A stretch of DNA of 64,000 nt from Karalla daura (Eukaryota > Chordata > Actinopteri > Chaetodontiformes > Leiognathidae). The stretch covers positions 25,489,805 to 25,553,804 of the forward strand of contig CM055191.1 of assembly GCA_029224185.1 (NCBI GenBank), written 5' to 3'. The translations under genes and the position numbers were made by a program. Under the pieces are notes generated by a model. The model was given only the letters and a program-made list of their open reading frames with translations. It was not told the origin of the DNA and ran no database searches. Of this stretch, positions 23,105 to 35,478 are shown in pieces; the stretch's first letter is position 1; each line of letters opens with the position of its first letter.

Positions 23105-26100
23105 GCTGTGCAGTTTGGGCCAACATGATGAATGTGGTAGAAAGAGCTTCTGAAATGCACCTTCCCACAGTTTCACGCTCGCAGTTCTTTGAAACGGCCG
23201 AAATCGGCTTTTCGAACACAATACAGGCAATTTGCTGTACAGTAGAGGACAACATGCTGAGCATGGCAGCAACAACTTCTCAAATGCGTTTTCTGTTTCG
23301 CGTTTGCAGTTGTATAAAAAGGCTCAACTTGGCCCAAACTGCACAGCAAAATGCCTGTATTGTGTTCAGAAAGCCAACATGATGAATGTGGTAGAAAGAG
23401 CTTCTGAAATGCATCTTCCCACAGTATGACGCTTGCAGTTCTGTGAAACGGCCGAAATCGGATCTGTGTTCACAATACAGGCAATTTGATGTATAGTAGA
23501 GGCCAACATGCTGAAGGTGGCAGCAAAAGCTTCTCAAATGCGTTTTCTCAGTTTTGCGTTCGCAGTTCTATAAAAAGGCTCAACTTGGCTTTCTTCACTC
23601 ATTACAGGCATTTTGCTGTGCAGTTTGGGCCAACATGATGAATGTGGTAGAAAGGGCGTCTGAAATGCATTTTCACTCAGTTTCACGGTTGTAGTTCTGT
23701 GAAACGGCCGAAATCGGCTTTGTGAACACAATACAGGCAATTTGCTGTATAGTAGGGGCCAATATGCTGAAGGTGGCAGCAAAAGCTTCTCAAATGCGTT
23801 TTCTCAGTTTCGCGTTCGCAGTTCTATAAAAAGGCTCAACTTGGCTTTCTTTACACATTACAGGCATTTTGCGGTGCAGTTTGGCCCAACATGATGAATG
23901 TGGTAGAAAGAGCTTCTGAAATGCATCTTCCCACAGCTTCACGCTCGCAGTTCTGTGAAACGGCCAAAATCGGCTTTGTGAACACAATACAGGCAATTTG
24001 CTCGACAGTAGTGGCCAAAATGCTGAGCATGGCAGCAACAGCGTCTCGAATGCGTTTCTCAGTTTCGTGTTCGTAGTTCTATAAAAAGGCTCAACTTGGC
24101 TTTCAGAACACATTACAGGCATTTTGCTGTGCAGTTTAGGCCAACATGATGAATGTGGTAGAAAGAGCTTCTGAAATGCATCTTCCCACAGTTTGACGCT
24201 CGCAGTTCTGTAAAACGGCCGAAATCGGCTTTGTGTTCACAATATAGGCAATTTGATGTATAGTAGAGGCCAACATGCCGAAGGTGGCAGCAAAAGCTTC
24301 TCAAATGCGTCTTCTCAGCTTCGCGTTCGCAGTTCTACAAATAGGCTCAACTTGGCTTTCTTCACACATTACAGGCATTTTGCTGTGCAGTTTAGGCCAA
24401 CATGATGAATGTGGTAGAAAGAGTTTCTGAAATGCATCTTCCCACAGTTTGACGCTCGCATTTCTGTGAAATGGCCGAAATCGGCTTTGTGAACACAATA
24501 CAGTCAATTTGCTGTGCAGTCGTGGCCAACATGCTGAAGGTGGCAGCAAAAGCTTCTCAAATGCGTTTTCTGTTTCGCGTTTGCAGTTCTATAAAAAGGC
24601 TCAACTTGGCCCAAACTGCACAGCAAAATGCCTGTATTGTGTTCAGAAAGCCAACATGATGAATGTGGTAGAAAGAGCTTCTGAAATGCATTTTCACTCA
24701 GTTTCACGGTTGTCGTTCTGTGAAATGGCCGAAATCGGCTTTGTGAACACAATACAGGCAATTTGCTGTATAGTAGGGGCCAATATGCTGAAGGTGGCAG
24801 CAAAAGCTTCTCAAATGCGTTTTCTCAGTTTCGCGTTCGCAGTTCTATAAAAAGGCTCAACTTGGCCCAAACTGCACAGCAAAATGCCTGTAATGTGTTC
24901 AGAAAGCCAACATGATGAATGTGGTAGAAAGAGCTTCTGAAATGCATCTTCCCACAGTATGACGCTCGCAGTTCTGTAAAACGGCCGAAATCGGCTTTGT
25001 GAACACAATACAGGCAATTTGCGGTTTAGTAGGGGCCAAAGTGCTGACCATGGAAGCAACAGCTTCTCAAATGCGTTTCTCTGTTTCGCGTTCGTAGTTC
25101 TATAAAAAGGCTCAACTTGGCTTTCAGAACACATTACAGGCATTTTGCTGTGCAGTTTAGGCCAACATGATGAATGTGGTAGAAAGAGCTTCTGAAATGC
25201 ATCTTCCCACAGTTTGACGCTCGCAGTTCTGTAAAACGGCCGAAATCGGCTTTGTGAACACAATACAGGCAATTTGCGGTTTAGTAGGGGCCAAAGTGCT
25301 GACCATGGAAGCAACAGCTTCTCAAATGCGTTTCTCAGTTTCGCGTTCGTAGTTCTATAAAAAGGCTCAACTTGGCTTTCAGAACACATTACAGGCATTT
25401 TGCTGTGCAGTTTAGGCCAACATGATGAATGTGGTAGAAAGAGCTTCTGAAATGCATCTTCCCACAGTTTGACGCTCGCAGTTCTGTAAAACGGCCGAAA
25501 TCGGCTTTGTGTTCACAATATAGGCAATTTGATGTATAGTAGAGGACAACATGCCGAAGGTGGCAGCAAAAGCTTCTCAAATGCGTTTTCTGTTTCGCGT
25601 TTGCAGTTCTATAAAAAGGCTCAACTTGGCCCAAACTGCACAGCAAAATGCCTGTATTGTGTTCAGAAAGCCAACATGATGAATGTGGTAGAAAGAGCTT
25701 CTGAAATGCATCTTCCCACAGTATGACGCTTGCAGTTCTGTGAAACGGCCGAAATCGGATCTGTGTTCACAATACAGGCAATTTGATGTATAGTAGAGGC
25801 CAACATGCTGAAGGTGGCAGCAAAAGCTTCTCAAATGCGTTTTCTCAGTTTTGCGTTCGCAGTTCTATAAAAAGGCTCAACTTGGCTTTCTTCACACATT
25901 ACAGGCATTTTGCTGTGCAGTTTGGGCCAACATGATGAATGTGGTAGAAAGGGCGTCTGAAATGCATTTTCACTCAGTTTCACGGTTGTAGTTCTGTGAA
26001 ACGGCCAAAATCGGCTTTGTGAACACAATACAGGCAATTTGCTGTATAGTAGGGGCCAATATGCTGAAGGTGGCAGCAAAAGCTTCTCAAATGCGTTTTC

Positions 26101-26797
26101 TCAGTTTCGCGTTCGCAGTTCTATAAAAAGGCTCAACTTGGCTTTCTTTACACATTACAGGCATTTTGCGGTGCAGTTTGGCCCAACATGATGAATGTGG
26201 TAGAAAGAGCTTCTGAAATGCATCTTCCCACAGTTTGAGGCTCGCAGTTCTGTGAAACGGCCGAAATCGGCATTGTGAACATAATACGGGCAATTTGCTC
26301 GACAGTAGTGGCCAAAATGCTGAGCATGGCAGCAACAGCGTCTCGAATGCGTTTCTCAGTTTCGTGTTCGTAGTTCTATAAAAAGGCTCAACTTGGCTTT
26401 CAGAACACATTACAGGCATTTTGCTGTGCAGTTTAGGCCAACATGATGAATATGGTAGAAAGAGCTATTGAAATGCATCTTCCCACAGTTTGACGCTCGC
26501 AATTCTGTAAAACGGCCGAAATCGGCTTTGTGTTCACAATACAGGCAATTTGATGTATAGTAGAGGCCAACATGCCGAAGGTGGCAGCAAAAGCTTCTCA
26601 AATGCGTTTTCTGTTTCGCGTTTGCAGTTCTATAAAAAGGCTCAACTTGGCTTTCTTCACACATTACAGGCATTTTGCTGTGCAGTTTAGGCCAACATGA
26701 TGAATGTGGTAGAATGAGCTTCTGAAATGCATCTTCCCACAGTTTGACGCTCGCAGTTCTGTGAAATGGCCGAAATCGGCTTTGTGAACACAATACA
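23105..26797. repeat. B segmental duplication, lag 4594 bp, copy 1
   Basis: About 3.7 kb (18-monomer lag) matching 27699-31391, with the same ordered set of monomer variants, including the rare TCACTCATTACAGG near 23597/28191 and TTCTCTGTTTCGCG near 25077/29671. The right limit is inside a monomer at 26798: this copy continues CAGGCAATTTGCTGTATAG while the other continues CAGTCAATTTGCTGTGCAG. That makes the monomer here a recombinant hybrid. Confidence 0.85.
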
Positions 26798-27698
26798 GGC
26801 AATTTGCTGTATAGTAGGGGCCAATATGCTGAAGGTGGCAGCAAAAGCTTCTCAAATGGGTTTTCTCAGTTTCGCGTTCGCAGTTCTATAAAAAGGCTCA
26901 ACTTGGCCCAAACTGCACAGCAAAATGCCTGTAATGTGTTCAGAAAGCCAACATGATGAATGTGGTAGAAAGAGCTTCTGAAATGCATCTTCCCACAGTA
27001 TGACGCTCGCAGTTCTGTAAAACGGCCGAAATCGGCTTTGTGAACACAATACAGGCAATTTGCGGTTTAGTAGGGGCCAAAGTGCTGACCATGGAAGCAA
27101 CAGCTTCTCAAATGCGTTTCTCAGTTTCGCGTTCGTAGTTCTATAAAAAGGCTCAACTTGGCTTTCAGAACACATTACAGGCATTTTGCTGTGCAGTTTG
27201 GGCCAACATGATGAATGTGGTAGAAAGAGCTTCTGAAATGCACCTTCCCACAGTTTCACGCTCGCAGTTCTTTGAAACGGCCGAAATCGGCTTTGTGAAC
27301 ACAATACAGGCAATTTGCTGTACAGTCGTGGCCAACATGCTGAAGGTGGCAGCAAAAGCTTCTCAAATGCGTTTCTCAGTTTCGTGTTCGTAGTTCTATA
27401 AAAAGGCTCAACTTGGCTTTCAGAACACATTACAGGCATTTTGCTGTGCAGTTTGGGCCAACATGATGAATTTGGTAGAAAGAGCTTCTGACATGCATTT
27501 TCACTCAGTTTCACGGTTGTAGTTCTGTGAAACGGCCGAAATCGGCTTTGTGAACACAATACAGGCAATTTGATGTATAGTAGAGGCCAACATGCTGAAG
27601 GTGGCAGCAAAAGCTTCTCAAATGCGTCTTCGCAGTTTCGCGTTTGCAGTTCTATAAAAAGGCTCAACTTGGCTTTCAGAACACATTACAGGCATTTT

Positions 27699-30600
27699 GC
27701 TGTGCAGTTTGGGCCAACATGATGAATGTGGTAGAAAGAGCTTCTGAAATGCACCTTCCCACAGTTTCACGCTCGCAGTTCTTTGAAACGGCCGAAATCG
27801 GCTTTTCGAACACAATACAGGCAATTTGCTGTACAGTAGAGGACAACATGCTGAGCATGGCAGCAACAACTTCTCAAATGCGTTTTCTGTTTCGCGTTTG
27901 CAGTTGTATAAAAAGGCTCAACTTGGCCCAAACTGCACAGCAAAATGCCTGTATTGTGTTCAGAAAGCCAACATGATGAATGTGGTAGAAAGAGCTTCTG
28001 AAATGCATCTTCCCACAGTATGACGCTTGCAGTTCTGTGAAACGGCCGAAATCGGATCTGTGTTCACAATACAGGCAATTTGATGTATAGTAGAGGCCAA
28101 CATGCTGAAGGTGGCAGCAAAAGCTTCTCAAATGCGTTTTCTCAGTTTTGCGTTCGCAGTTCTATAAAAAGGCTCAACTTGGCTTTCTTCACTCATTACA
28201 GGCATTTTGCTGTGCAGTTTGGGCCAACATGATGAATGTGGTAGAAAGGGCGTCTGAAATGCATTTTCACTCAGTTTCACGGTTGTAGTTCTGTGAAACG
28301 GCCGAAATCGGCTTTGTGAACACAATACAGGCAATTTGCTGTATAGTAGGGGCCAATATGCTGAAGGTGGCAGCAAAAGCTTCTCAAATGCGTTTTCTCA
28401 GTTTCGCGTTCGCAGTTCTATAAAAAGGCTCAACTTGGCTTTCTTTACACATTACAGGCATTTTGCGGTGCAGTTTGGCCCAACATGATGAATGTGGTAG
28501 AAAGAGCTTCTGAAATGCATCTTCCCACAGCTTCACGCTCGCAGTTCTGTGAAACGGCCAAAATCGGCATTGTGAACATAATACAGGCAATTTGCTCGAC
28601 AGTAGTGGCCAAAATGCTGAGCATGGCAGCAACAGCGTCTCGAATGCGTTTCTCAGTTTCGTGTTCGTAGTTCTATAAAAAGGCTCAACTTGGCTTTCAG
28701 AACACATTACAGGCATTTTGCTGTGCAGTTTAGGCCAACATGATGAATGTGGTAGAAAGAGCTTCTGAAATGCATCTTCCCACAGTTTGACGCTCGCAGT
28801 TCTGTAAAACGGCCGAAATCGGCTTTGTGTTCACAATATAGGCAATTTGATGTATAGTAGAGGCCAACATGCCGAAGGTGGCAGCAAAAGCTTCTCAAAT
28901 GCGTCTTCTCAGCTTCGCGTTCGCAGTTCTACAAATAGGCTGAACTTGGCTTTCTTCACACATTACAGGCATTTTGCTGTGCAGTTTAGGCCAACATGAT
29001 GAATGTGGTAGAAAGAGTTTCTGAAATGCATCTTCCCACAGTTTGACGCTCGCATTTCTGTGAAATGGCCGAAATCGGCTTTGTGAACACAATACAGTCA
29101 ATTTGCTGTGCAGTCGTGGCCAACATGCTGAAGGTGGCAGCAAAAGCTTCTCAAATGCGTTTTCTGTTTCGCGTTTGCAGTTCTATAAAAAGGCTCAACT
29201 TGGCCCAAACTGCACAGCAAAATGCCTGTATTGTGTTCAGAAAGCCAACATGATGAATGTGGTAGAAAGAGCTTCTGAAATGCATTTTCACTCAGTTTCA
29301 CGGTTGTCGTTCTGTGAAATGGCCGAAATCGGCTTTGTGAACACAATACAGGCAATTTGCTGTATAGTAGGGGCCAATATGCTGAAGGTGGCAGCAAAAG
29401 CTTCTCAAATGCGTTTTCTCAGTTTCGCGTTCGCAGTTCTATAAAAAGGCTCAACTTGGCCCAAACTGCACAGCAAAATGCCTGTAATGTGTTCAGAAAG
29501 CCAACATGATGAATGTGGTAGAAAGAGCTTCTGAAATGCATCTTCCCACAGTATGACGCTCGCAGTTCTGTAAAACGGCCGAAATCGGCTTTGTGAACAC
29601 AATACAGGCAATTTGCGGTTTAGTAGGGGCCAAAGTGCTGACCATGGAAGCAACAGCTTCTCAAATGCGTTTCTCTGTTTCGCGTTCGTAGTTCTATAAA
29701 AAGGCTCAACTTGGCTTTCAGAACACATTACAGGCATTTTGCTGTGCAGTTTAGGCCAACATGATGAATGTGGTAGAAAGAGCTTCTGAAATGCATCTTC
29801 CCACAGTTTGACGCTCGCAGTTCTGTAAAACGGCCGAAATCGGCTTTGTGAACACAATACAGGCAATTTGCGGTTTAGTAGGGGCCAAAGTGCTGACCAT
29901 GGAAGCAACAGCTTCTCAAATGCGTTTCTCAGTTTCGCGTTCGTAGTTCTATAAAAAGGCTCAACTTGGCTTTCAGAACACATTACAGGCATTTTGCTGT
30001 GCAGTTTAGGCCAACATGATGAATGTGGTAGAAAGAGCTTCTGAAATGCATCTTCCCACAGTTTGACGCTCGCAGTTCTGTAAAACGGCCGAAATCGGCT
30101 TTGTGTTCACAATATAGGCAATTTGATGTATAGTAGAGGACAACATGCCGAAGGTGGCAGCAAAAGCTTCTCAAATGCGTTTTCTGTTTCGCGTTTGCAG
30201 TTCTATAAAAAGGCTCAACTTGGCCCAAACTGCACAGCAAAATGCCTGTATTGTGTTCAGAAAGCCAACATGATGAATGTGGTAGAAAGAGCTTCTGAAA
30301 TGCATCTTCCCACAGTATGACGCTTGCAGTTCTGTGAAACGGCCGAAATCGGATCTGTGTTCACAATACAGGCAATTTGATGTATAGTAGAGGCCAACAT
30401 GCTGAAGGTGGCAGCAAAAGCTTCTCAAATGCGTTTTCTCAGTTTTGCGTTCGCAGTTCTATAAAAAGGCTCAACTTGGCTTTCTTCACACATTACAGGC
30501 ATTTTGCTGTGCAGTTTGGGCCAACATGATGAATGTGGTAGAAAGGGCGTCTGAAATGCATTTTCACTCAGTTTCACGGTTGTAGTTCTGTGAAACGGCC

Positions 30601-31391
30601 AAAATCGGCTTTGTGAACACAATACAGGCAATTTGCTGTATAGTAGGGGCCAATATGCTGAAGGTGGCAGCAAAAGCTTCTCAAATGCGTTTTCTCAGTT
30701 TCGCGTTCGCAGTTCTATAAAAAGGCTCAACTTGGCTTTCTTTACACATTACAGGCATTTTGCGGTGCAGTTTGGCCCAACATGATGAATGTGGTAGAAA
30801 GAGCTTCTGAAATGCATCTTCCCACAGTTTGAGGCTCGCAGTTCTGTGAAACGGCCGAAATCGGCATTGTGAACATAATACGGGCAATTTGCTCGACAGT
30901 AGTGGCCAAAATGCTGAGCATGGCAGCAACAGCGTCTCGAATGCGTTTCTCAGTTTCGTGTTCGTAGTTCTATAAAAAGGCTCAACTTGGCTTTCAGAAC
31001 ACATTACAGGCATTTTGCTGTGCAGTTTAGGCCAACATGATGAATATGGTAGAAAGAGCTATTGAAATGCATCTTCCCACAGTTTGACGCTCGCAATTCT
31101 GTAAAACGGCCGAAATCGGCTTTGTGTTCACAATACAGGCAATTTGATGTATAGTAGAGGCCAACATGCCGAAGGTGGCAGCAAAAGCTTCTCAAATGCG
31201 TTTTCTGTTTCGCGTTTGCAGTTCTATAAAAAGGCTCAACTTGGCTTTCTTCACACATTACAGGCATTTTGCTGTGCAGTTTAGGCCAACATGATGAATG
31301 TGGTAGAATGAGCTTCTGAAATGCATCTTCCCACAGTTTGACGCTCGCAGTTCTGTGAAATGGCCGAAATCGGCTTTGTGAACACAATACA
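27699..31391. repeat. B segmental duplication, lag 4594 bp, copy 2
   Basis: Counterpart of 23105-26797. Differences are few; one is AAATCGGCATTGTGAACATAAT near 28560 where copy 1 has the GGCTTTGTGAACACAAT form, which looks like a patch from another monomer type instead of point mutation. Confidence 0.85.
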
Positions 31392-34068
31392 GTCAATTTG
31401 CTGTGCAGTCGTGGCCAACATGCTGAAGGTGGCAGCAAAAGCTTCTCAAATGCGTTTTCTGTTTCGCGTTTGCAGTTCTATAAAAAGGCTCAACTTGGCT
31501 TTCTTCACACATCACAGGCATTTTGCTGTGCAGTTTGGGCCAACATGATGAATGTGGTAGAAAGAGCTTCTGAAATGCATTTTCACTCAGTTTCACGGTT
31601 GTAGTTCTGTGAAATGGCCGAAATCGGCTTTGTGAACACAATACAGGCAATTTGCTGTATAGTAGGGGCCAATATGCTGAAGGTGGCAGCAAAAGCTTCT
31701 CAAATGGGTTTTCTCAGTTTCGCGTTCGCAGTTCTATAAAAAGGCTCAACTTGGCCCAAACTGCACAGCAAAATGCCTGTAATGTGTTCAGAAAGCCAAC
31801 ATGATGAATGTGGTAGAAAGAGCTTCTGAAATGCATCTTCCCACAGTATGACGCTCGCAGTTCTGTAAAACGGCCGAAATCGGCTTTGTGAACACAATAC
31901 AGGCAATTTGCGGTTTAGTAGGGGCCAAAGTGCTGACCATGGAAGCAACAGCTTCTCAAATGCGTTTCTCAGTTTCGCGTTCGTAGTTCTATAAAAAGGC
32001 TCAACTTGGCTTTCAGAACACATTACAGGCATTTTGCTGTGCAGTTTAGGCCAACATGATGAATGTGGTAGAAAGAGCTTCTGAAATGCATCTTCCCACA
32101 GTTTCACGCTCGCAGTTCTGTAAAACGGCCGAAATCGGCTTTGTGTTCACAATATAGGCAATTTGATGTATAGTAGAGGACAACATGCCGAAGGTGGCAG
32201 CAAAAGCTTCTCAAATGCGTTTTCTGTTTCGCGTTTGCAGTTCTATAAAAAGGCTCAACTTGGCCCAAACTGCACAGCAAAATGCCTGTGTTGTGTTCAG
32301 AAAGCCAACATGATGAATGTGGTAGAAAGAGCTTCTGAAATGCATCTTCCCACAGTATGACGCTTGCAGTTCTGTGAAACGGCCGAAATCGGATCTGTGT
32401 TCACAATACAGGCAATTTGATGTATAGTAGAGGCCAACATGCTGAAGGTGGCAGCAAAAGCTTCTCAAATGCGTTTTCTCAGTTTTGCGTTCGCAGTTCT
32501 ATAAAAAGGCTCAACTTGGCTTTCTTCACACATTACAGGCATTTTGCTGTGCAGTTTGGGGCAACATGATGAATGTGGTAGAAAGGGCGTCTGAAATGCA
32601 TTTTCACTCAGTTTCACGGTTGTAGTTCTGTGAAACGGCCGAAATCGGCTTTGTGAACACAATACAGGCAATTTGCTGTATAGTAGGGGCCAATATGCTG
32701 AAGGTGGCAGCAAAAGCTTCTCAAATGCGTTTTCTCAGTTTCGCGTTCGCAGTTCTATAAAAAGGCTCAACTTGGCTTTCTTTACACATTACAGGCATTT
32801 TGCGGTGCAGTTTGGCCCAACATGATGAATGTGGTAGAAAGAGCTTCTGAAATGCATCTTCCCACAGTTTGAGGCTCGCAGTTCTGTGAAACGGCCGAAA
32901 TCGGCATTGTGAACATAATACGGGCAATTTGCTCGACAGTAGTGGCCAAAATGCTGAGCATGGCAGCAACAGCGTCTCGAATGCGTTTCTCAGTTTCGTG
33001 TTCGTAGTTCTATAAAAAGGCTCAACTTGGCTTTCAGAACACATTACAGGCATTTTGCTGTGCAGTTTAGGCCAACATGATGAATATGGTAGAAAGAGCT
33101 ATTGAAATGCATCTTCCCACAGTTTGACGCTCGCAATTCTGTAAAACGGCCGAAATCGGCTTTGTGTTCACAATACAGGCAATTTGATGTATAGTAGAGG
33201 CCAACATGCCGAAGGTGGCAGCAAAAGCTTCTCAAATGCGTTTTCTGTTTCGCGTTTGCAGTTCTATAAAAAGGCTCAACTTGGCTTTCTTCACACATTA
33301 CAGGCATTTTGCTGTGCAGTTTAGGCCAACATGATGAATGTGGTAGAATGAGCTTCTGAAATGCATCTTCCCACAGTTTGACGCTCGCAGTTCTGTGAAA
33401 TGGCCGAAATCGGCTTTGTGAACACAATACAGTCAATTTGCTGTGCAGTCGTGGCCAACATGCTGAAGGTGGCAGCAAAAGCTTCTCAAATGCGTTTTCT
33501 GTTTCGCGTTTGCAGTTCTATAAAAAGGCTCAACTTGGCTTTCTTCACACATCACAGGCATTTTGCTGTGCAGTTTGGGCCAACATGATGAATGTGGTAG
33601 AAAGAGCTTCTGAAATGCATTTTCACTCAGTTTCACGGTTGTAGTTCTGTGAAATGGCCGAAATCGGCTTTGTGAACACAATACAGGCAATTTGCTGTAT
33701 AGTAGGTGCCAATATGCTGAAGGTGGCAGCAAAAGCTTCTCAAATGGGTTTTCTCAGTTTCGCGTTCGCAGTTCTATAAAAAGGCTCAACTTGGCCCAAA
33801 CTGCACAGCAAAATGCCAGTAATGTGTTCAGAAAGCCAACATGATGAATGTGGTAGAAAGAGCTTCTGAAATGCATCTTCCCACAGTATGACGCTCGCAG
33901 TTCTGTAAAACGGCCGAAATCGGCTTTGTGAACACAATACAGGCAATTTGCGGTTTAGTAGGGGCCAAAGTGCTGACCATGGAAGCAACAGCTTCTCAAA
34001 TGCGTTTCTCAGTTTCGCGTTCGTAGTTCTATAAAAAGGCTCAACTTGGCTTTCAGAACACATTACAG
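29809..34068. repeat. Tandem eight-monomer HOR in B (2040-bp unit)
   Basis: 29809-32028 matches 31849-34068 at a lag of exactly 2040 bp (8 x 255), so two full units lie side by side with a short extension. Few differences were seen, for example GTTTGACG versus GTTTCACG near 32104, GCCTGTATT versus GCCTGTGTT, and GTTTGGGCC versus GTTTGGGGC near 32560. Confidence 0.85.
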
Positions 34069-35478
34069 GTTTTTTGCTGTGCAGTTTGGGCCAACATGAT
34101 GAATGTGGTAGAAAGAGCTTCTGAAATGCACCTTCCCACAGTTTCACGCTCGCAGTTCTTTGAAACGGCCGAAATCGGCTTTTCGAACACAATACAGGCA
34201 ATTTGCTGTACAGTAGAGGACAACATGCTGAACATGGCAGCAACAACTTCTCAAATGCGTTTCTCAGTTTCGTGTTCGTAGTTCTATTAAAAGGCTCAAC
34301 TTGGCTTTCAGAACACATTGCAGGCATTTTGCTGTGCAGTTTGGGCCAACATGATGAATGTGGTAGAAAGAGCTTCTGAAATGCATCTTCCCACAGCTTC
34401 ACGCTCGCAGTTCTGTGAAACGGCCGAAATCAGCATTGTGAACATAATACAGGCAATTTGCTCGACAGTAGTGGCCAAAATGCTGAGCATGGCAGCAACA
34501 GCGTCTCGAATGCGTTTCTCAGTTTCGTGTTCGTAGTTCTATAAAAAGGCTCAACTTGGCTTTCAGAACACATAACAGGCATTTTGCGGTGCAGTTTGGC
34601 CCAACATGATGAATGTGGTAGAAAGAGCTTCTGAAATGCATCTTCCCACAGCTTCACGCTCGCAGTTCTGTGAAACGGCCAAAATCGGCATTGTGAACAT
34701 AATACAGGCAATTTGCTCGACAGTAGTGGCCAAAATGCTGAGCATGGCAGCAACAGCGTCTCGAATGCGTTTCTCAGTTTCGTGTTCGTAGTTCTATAAA
34801 AAGGCTCAACTTGGCTTTCAGAACACATTACAGGCATTTTGCTGTGCAGTTTAGGCCAACATGATGAATGTGGTAGAAAGAGCTTCTGAAATGCATCTTC
34901 CCACAGTTTGACGCTCGCAGTTCTGTAAAACGGCCGAAATCGGCTTTGTGTTCACAATATAGGCAATTTGATGTATAGTAGAGGCCAACATGCCGAAGGT
35001 GGCAGCAAAAGCTTCTCAAATGCGTCTTCTCAGCTTCGCGTTCGCAGTTCTACAAATAGGCTCAACTTGGCTTTCTTCACACATTACAGGCATTTTGCTG
35101 TGCAGTTTAGGCCAACATGATGAATGTGGTAGAAAGAGTTTCTGAAATGCATCTTCCCACAGTTTGACGCTCGCATTTCTGTGAAATGGCCGAAATCGGC
35201 TTTGTGAACACAATACAGTCAATTTGCTGTGCAGTCGTGGCCAACATGCTGAAGGTGGCAGCAAAAGCTTCTCAAATGCGTTTTCTGTTTCGCGTTTGCA
35301 GTTCTATAAAAAGGCTCAACTTGGCCCAAACTGCACAGCAAAATGCCTGTATTGTGTTCAGAAAGCCAACATGATGAATGTGGTAGAAAGAGCTTCTGAA
35401 ATGCATTTTCACTCAGTTTCACGGTTGTCGTTCTGTGAAATGGCCGAAATCGGCTTTGTGAACACAATACAGGCAATT
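31435..35478. repeat. B segmental duplication, lag 16325 bp, copy 1
   Basis: About 4.0 kb matching 47760-51803 (64-monomer lag). It includes the CCTGTGTTG inverted-segment sub-variant (32285/48610), which is otherwise rare. Through the 10457-bp duplication a third copy lies at about 58217-62260, giving three copies of this block in the window. Confidence 0.85.
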
